A stretch of 64,000 nt of DNA from Sphingomonas crusticola (GTDB lineage: Bacteria; Pseudomonadota; Alphaproteobacteria; Sphingomonadales; Sphingomonadaceae): contig NZ_QTJP01000001.1 of NCBI RefSeq assembly GCF_003391115.1, positions 186,001 through 250,000 on the forward strand, written 5' to 3'. The notes under the pieces are model-generated. The model worked only from the letters and a program-made list of their open reading frames with translations. It did not search any database and was not told where the DNA came from. Numbering within the stretch: the stretch's first letter is position 1; each line of letters begins with the position of its first letter. Made by a program: the position numbers and the translations under genes. Below are positions 60,419-64,000 of this stretch, one piece after another.

Positions 60419-62305
60419 CGATTGGCAATTCGATAAAGCTCTCGTCGGGCCCGGCCACGGTGACCTTCTGCGTCGCCGCCACATAATCCGCCGGCTTGGC
60501 GAAAAAGATGTTGGGTACGAACGTCTGCGGGTTCCGGTCGTAGAGCGGAAACCAGCTCGACTGGATCTGCACCATGATGCGATGGCCGGGCAGGAATATG
60601 TGATTGGCGGGCGGTAGCGCGAAATTGTAGCCGAGCGGGACGTTGGCGGCGACCGGCCTGGCCTGGTCCAGCCCTTCTCGATACCGGCCACGGAAGATAT
60701 CCATGCCGACCGCGAACTGATAGCCGCCCATCGCCCGATCGATCGGCACCTGATCGGGATAGACATCGATCAATTTGACCACCCAGTCGCTATCGGTGCC
60801 GCTGGTCGAGGCATTGAGATGCACTACCGGCTGGCCCGCGATCGTCACCGGAGTGGTAAGGACGTCGGAGGTGAAGGTCAGCACGTCCGGCCGCGAAGCC
60901 GCGTGGCGCTGATCGGTCGTCAGCCACGCCACCCAATGGTCGTCCGCATAGCCGACCGGCTGGATTGGGCGCGGTACGAACGTGACGGGGTGGGCAGGGT
61001 CCGACACATAATCGGCGGTGGCGGCGGCGCCGGTCGCGGGCTCGAAGCCTGCGCGCATCCCGGGCTTGAGATAGAGTTTGGCGGTCGCGGGCGCCGCCGG
61101 CCAGGATTGCAGGCGCTGCCATTGGTTGGTGCCGGACTGGAACGCCGTCACCGGCGCCACGTCCATTGGCGTGCCTTTCAGATAATGCGCCAGAAGGGCG
61201 CCAATATGTTCCAGCGCCACCATTTGGCGGCGTCCTGATCCCATTTGATGTTGCCCGTATGGTTTCCGTCACCGATCTCCTGCCCATGATACCAGGGGCC
61301 GAGCGACAGGAAGACCATGTCGTTGGCCGTATCCTTGGGCTTGAGCATCTTGTAGACCGCAGTGGCGCCGTAAATATCCTCCTGGTCCCACAGCGAATGG
61401 ACCAGCATCACCGGCACCTTGAGCGGCTGGCCGGCGACGATCCGGTCCATCGCCTGGCTCTGCCAGAATTGATCATAGGCCGGATGCTCGGTCAGCTTCT
61501 TCCAGAAGCCGACCTGGTCCATATTGTGAATGCGCCCCAGCTCCCCGGCCGATCCCGCACGCATGAATTCGTCGTAGATGTCGGCGCTGTTCCACCAGAA
61601 TTTGCTGCTATTGTCGCGGGTCGCGACCTGCTCCCAAATATAGTCGATATTCATCTGGCGGAAGGCGCCGTTGTGGAACCAGTCGTCGCCGCGCCAGCCG
61701 TCCACCATTGGGTTCATCGGAACCGAAACCTTGAGCGCCGGGTGCGGATTGATCAGCGCCATCAGCGGCTCGAACCCGTCATAGGAAATGCCGAGCGTGC
61801 CGACCTTGCCATTGGATTCGGGCAGATGCTTCACCAGCCAGTCGATCGTATCCCAGGTGTCGGTGGCCTCGTCGATCCTGGTCGGGTTGAGCCCGCCGCC
61901 CGCCAGCGGCCGGTTCATGACATAGGTGCCGCCCGAGTGATATTTGCCGCGGACATCCTCGATCACGCGGATATAGCCACCGGCGACGATGACGTCGGCG
62001 GCATTGTCATAGCCGTCGAGCGTTGCGAGCAGCCGGCCGCTGGTGACGTTGCTGGTCAGCGCCTCGGCATCATAAGGCGTGCGGGTCAGCAGAATGGGTG
62101 CGTCGTGCGCGCCCTTGGGAATGAGAATGACGGCATGGAGTTTGACGCCGTCGCGCATCGGAATGTCGACCGCACGCCGCTCATGATCCCAGCTTTCGGT
62201 CGCTGGAATGATATTGGCGGGCGTCTCATTGTAGGGCGGGGGCGGGGCGGCGCTCGCGACGGCCGCCATAGAAGCGATAACTACCAAAAACACCGCGCGG
62301 ATCAT
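60411..62305 (-). pseudogene. CocE/NonD-family hydrolase broken by a frameshift
   Basis: Two frames form one protein. The first (61178-62305, 375 residues) has a signal peptide (MIRAVFLVVIASMAAVASA) and the alpha/beta-hydrolase half: GISYDG (Ser), VHSLWDQED (Asp) and GPWYHGQE (His). It ends ILAPFWRII then stop. The second frame (60411-61244) continues the homology, reading IGALLAHYLKGTPMDVAP and then the jelly-roll domain. Adding one base near 61193 (TTCTGG to TTCCTGG, minus strand) restores ILAPFLAHYLKG. CocE/NonD enzymes are esterases or glutaryl acylases; the jelly roll shapes the active site, so the truncated form is probably inactive. Sequencing error is possible. Confidence 0.83.
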
Positions 62306-62354
62306 GCGATTCCCCCAGTCGACGCGCTGTTATCGACCGGGGGAGAAAGCCTGT

Positions 62355-62657
62355 CTAGGCGACGCGGGCGCCGGTAATCGGGAAGCTGCCGAAGATGCCC
62401 GCCTTGACCTTCCCATCGAGCGTATCGCCCGTAATCGTCGCCTTGCAGGAGAGCGTCACCGGCATCGGTTTGGAGACGTGCATCGTCCAGGACAATGTGT
62501 CGCCGTCCACCAGGCCGTCGTCGATCTCCTTGCGACCAATCTCGCCTTCGGCCGACCCGGAGAAGCTGTCGCCGGCGCTGACTACCGTCAGCAGGAATTC
62601 CTGGGCGCCCATCGGGCTTTCAACCGTGCAGTTCCACTTGCCGTCAACTTCGGCCAT
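62355..62657 (-). CDS. small conserved hypothetical protein
   Basis: 100 residues from ATG 62657 with AGGAG 6 nt upstream. MAEVDGKWNCTVESPMGAQEFLLTVV, then short beta-strand-like repeats (DSFSGSAEGEIG, DGDTLSWTMHVSKPMP, GDTLDGKVKAG), suggesting a small beta-barrel or lipocalin-like fold, cytoplasmic (no signal peptide). Divergent from clpB, so it may share heat-shock regulation. Not identified. Confidence 0.72.
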   Translation of the reverse strand: MAEVDGKWNCTVESPMGAQEFLLTVVSAGDSFSGSAEGEIGRKEIDDGLVDGDTLSWTMHVSKPMPVTLSCKATITGDTLDGKVKAGIFGSFPITGARVA

Positions 62658-62729
62658 GCCAATCTCCTGATACGCGACGCGATACACGCGGCGGCTTTTG
62701 CGGGTGACGGGAAAAAGATCAAGCGGCGC

Positions 62730-62757
62730 CTTGTGTTGCTGAATTACCACACCATAT
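62730..62757 (+). promoter_or_regulatory. heat-shock (sigma-32) promoter of clpB
   Basis: CTTGTG (62730-62735) and CCATAT (62752-62757) are separated by 16 nt, close to the alphaproteobacterial RpoH pattern (CTTG...CCATAT). It lies 22 bp ahead of the clpB TTG start. The context (clpB) supports the assignment. Confidence 0.55.
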
Positions 62758-62779
62758 CGCGGCGGAAAGGGAGGCTGAA

Positions 62780-64000
62780 TTGAACCTCGAAAAGTTTACT
62801 GAGCGCGCCAAGGGATTCCTACAGGCGGCGCAGACCGTTTCCATTCGCATGAGCCACCAGCGGATTTCGCCCGAGCACCTGCTGAAGGCGCTGCTGGAAG
62901 ATGAGCAAGGCATGGCATCAGGGCTCATTCGCGCTGCCGGCGGCGATCCCGCAATCGCGCTAAGTGCTACAGACGCGGCGCTGGCGAGGATCCCGGTCGT
63001 TTCGGGCGGCGGCGCCCAGCAGACACCCGGTATCGATAACGATCTCGTCCGCATCCTCGATCAGGCCGAGCAGATCGCGCAGAAATCCGGCGATTCCTAC
63101 GTTACAGTCGAGCGGATGTTGCTGGCGCTGGCGCTGGCAAAGACGTCGGCGGCGGGCAAGGCGCTCGCCGATGCAGGCGTAAAGCCCGAGGCGCTCAACA
63201 GCGCGATCAACGAGCTGCGCGGCGGACGCACCGCGGATACCGCTTCGGCCGAAGATCGTTACGATGCGCTGCGCAAGTTCGCGCGCGACCTCACCGAGGC
63301 TGCACGTGAGGGTAAGCTCGATCCGGTGATCGGCCGCGACGAAGAGATCCGCCGCACCATCCAGATCCTGGCGCGGCGCACGAAGAACAACCCCGTCCTG
63401 ATCGGCGAGCCCGGCACCGGCAAGACCGCGATCGCCGAAGGTCTCGCGCTGCGTATCGCCAATGGCGATGTGCCCGATGGCCTGAAGGACCGCAAATTGA
63501 TGGCGCTCGACATGGGCAGCCTGATCGCGGGTGCAAAATATCGCGGTGAATTCGAGGAGCGGCTTAAGGGTGTGCTGGACGAGGTGAAGGGCGCCGAAGG
63601 GCACATCATCCTGTTCATCGACGAGATGCACACGCTGGTCGGCGCTGGCAAATCCGAAGGCGCGATGGACGCGGGCAATCTGCTCAAGCCGGCGCTTGCC
63701 CGGGGCGAGCTGCATTGCATCGGCGCGACGACGCTCGACGAATATCGCAAATATGTCGAGAAGGACCCCGCCCTGCAGCGGCGCTTCCAGCCGGTGTTCG
63801 TCGGCGAGCCGACGGTCGAGGATACGATCTCGATCCTGCGCGGCCTGAAGGAAAAGTACGAGCTGCACCATGGCGTGCGCATCGCCGACGGGGCTCTGGT
63901 CGCGGCGGCGACCCTGTCCAACCGCTACATCACCGACCGCTTCCTGCCGGACAAGGCGATCGACCTGATGGACGAGGCCGCGTCGCGCCTGCGGATGGAG
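62780..64000 (+). CDS. clpB: ATP-dependent disaggregase ClpB, 3' partial
   Basis: 407 residues are visible, the rest is outside the window. [18 protein letters not shown] begins the N-terminal Clp domain (double repeat to about 150), followed by NBD1: [15 protein letters not shown] (Walker A), [14 protein letters not shown] (Walker B) and [25 protein letters not shown] (arginine finger region). ClpB with DnaK extracts proteins from aggregates. TTG 62780 has GGGAGG 5 nt upstream. A heat-shock promoter precedes it. Confidence 0.96.
   Translation, partial: MNLEKFTERAKGFLQAAQTVSIRMSHQRISPEHLLKALLEDEQGMASGLIRAAGGDPAIALSATDAALARIPVVSGGGAQQTPGIDNDLVRILDQAEQIAQKSGDSYVTVERMLLALALAKTSAAGKALADAGVKPEALNSAINELRGGRTADTASAEDRYDALRKFARDLTEAAREGKLDPVIGRDEEIRRTIQILARRTKNNPVLIGEPGTGKTAIAEGLALRIANGDVPDGLKDRKLMALDMGSLIAGAKYRGEFEERLKGVLDEVKGAEGHIILFIDEMHTLVGAGKSEGAMDAGNLLKPALARGELHCIGATTLDEYRKYVEKDPALQRRFQPVFVGEPTVEDTISILRGLKEKYELHHGVRIADGALVAAATLSNRYITDRFLPDKAIDLMDEAASRLRME

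Noticed and set aside
1-64000. CRISPR arrays, insertion sequences, prophage or integrase genes
   Set aside because: No evenly spaced direct repeats, transposase, recombinase or phage structural motifs were recognised in any frame.

Overview
The window reads as chromosome from a sphingomonad-type alphaproteobacterium (Sphingomonas or a close relative). The evidence is high GC, frequent TTG/GTG starts behind good ribosome binding sites, four large TonB-dependent receptors (two of the sugar-type TonB-Xanth-Caul class), a Fec-type sigma/anti-sigma/receptor cassette, a speF-type leader RNA on ornithine decarboxylase and a Sphingomonas-like set of housekeeping genes. I see no insertion sequence, prophage, CRISPR array or rRNA. 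One tRNA-Arg(TCT) is present.

Layout. 1-6.7 kb: end of a MaoC hydratase, a CitE-like lyase and an SseA sulfurtransferase, converging on a polyamine operon (leader RNA, ornithine decarboxylase, deoxyhypusine synthase-like enzyme); divergent from it are a threonine dehydratase, a DUF72 protein and a small protein. 6.8-11.8 kb: TonB receptor, a divergent SDR, a membrane-anchored Yellow/MRJP-type protein and a small secreted protein. 11.8-18.5 kb: a two-gene KaiC-like ATPase/hybrid histidine kinase unit, class II DAHP synthase, CysS and a small lipoprotein. 18.7-22.4 kb: a GT4 glycosyltransferase with a large C-terminal extension, paired with a GH130 enzyme. 22.4-28.9 kb: PspC protein, NTF2-like protein, M28 peptidase, a 1,075-residue TonB receptor, and a divergent FadR/UxuR-type regulator flanked by two identical 11-bp operator-like sites. 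29-31 kb: EttA. 31-40 kb: a pectin-type utilisation locus (GH1 divergent from TonB receptor, GH28, PL1 and CE8). 40-41.8 kb: ECF42-type sigma factor with its YciI partner.

41.9-51.6 kb is a surface-glycan region: a GT4, then FecI/FecR/STN-type TonB receptor and a GINT1-N-like protein, then on the other strand a tightly overlapped CDP-glycerol glycerophosphotransferase-like protein, flippase and GT4. 51.7-54.5 kb: L,D-transpeptidase, lipoprotein, tRNA-Arg, queuosine-precursor transporter. 54.7-62.7 kb: purine genes (purS-purQ minus strand, purE-purK plus strand) with gpmA, a PSMA-like M28 peptidase, and a CocE/NonD hydrolase broken by one apparent missing base. The right edge holds the first half of clpB behind a heat-shock-type promoter.

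The most interesting signals are the ornithine decarboxylase leader, whose predicted 9-bp helix buries the ribosome binding site; its coupling to a deoxyhypusine synthase-like enzyme that may make homospermidine or a related amine; the KaiC/kinase pair without KaiA or KaiB; the cytoplasmic GT4/GH130 pair; and the paired operator sites. All functional statements come from reading motifs; no database search was run.
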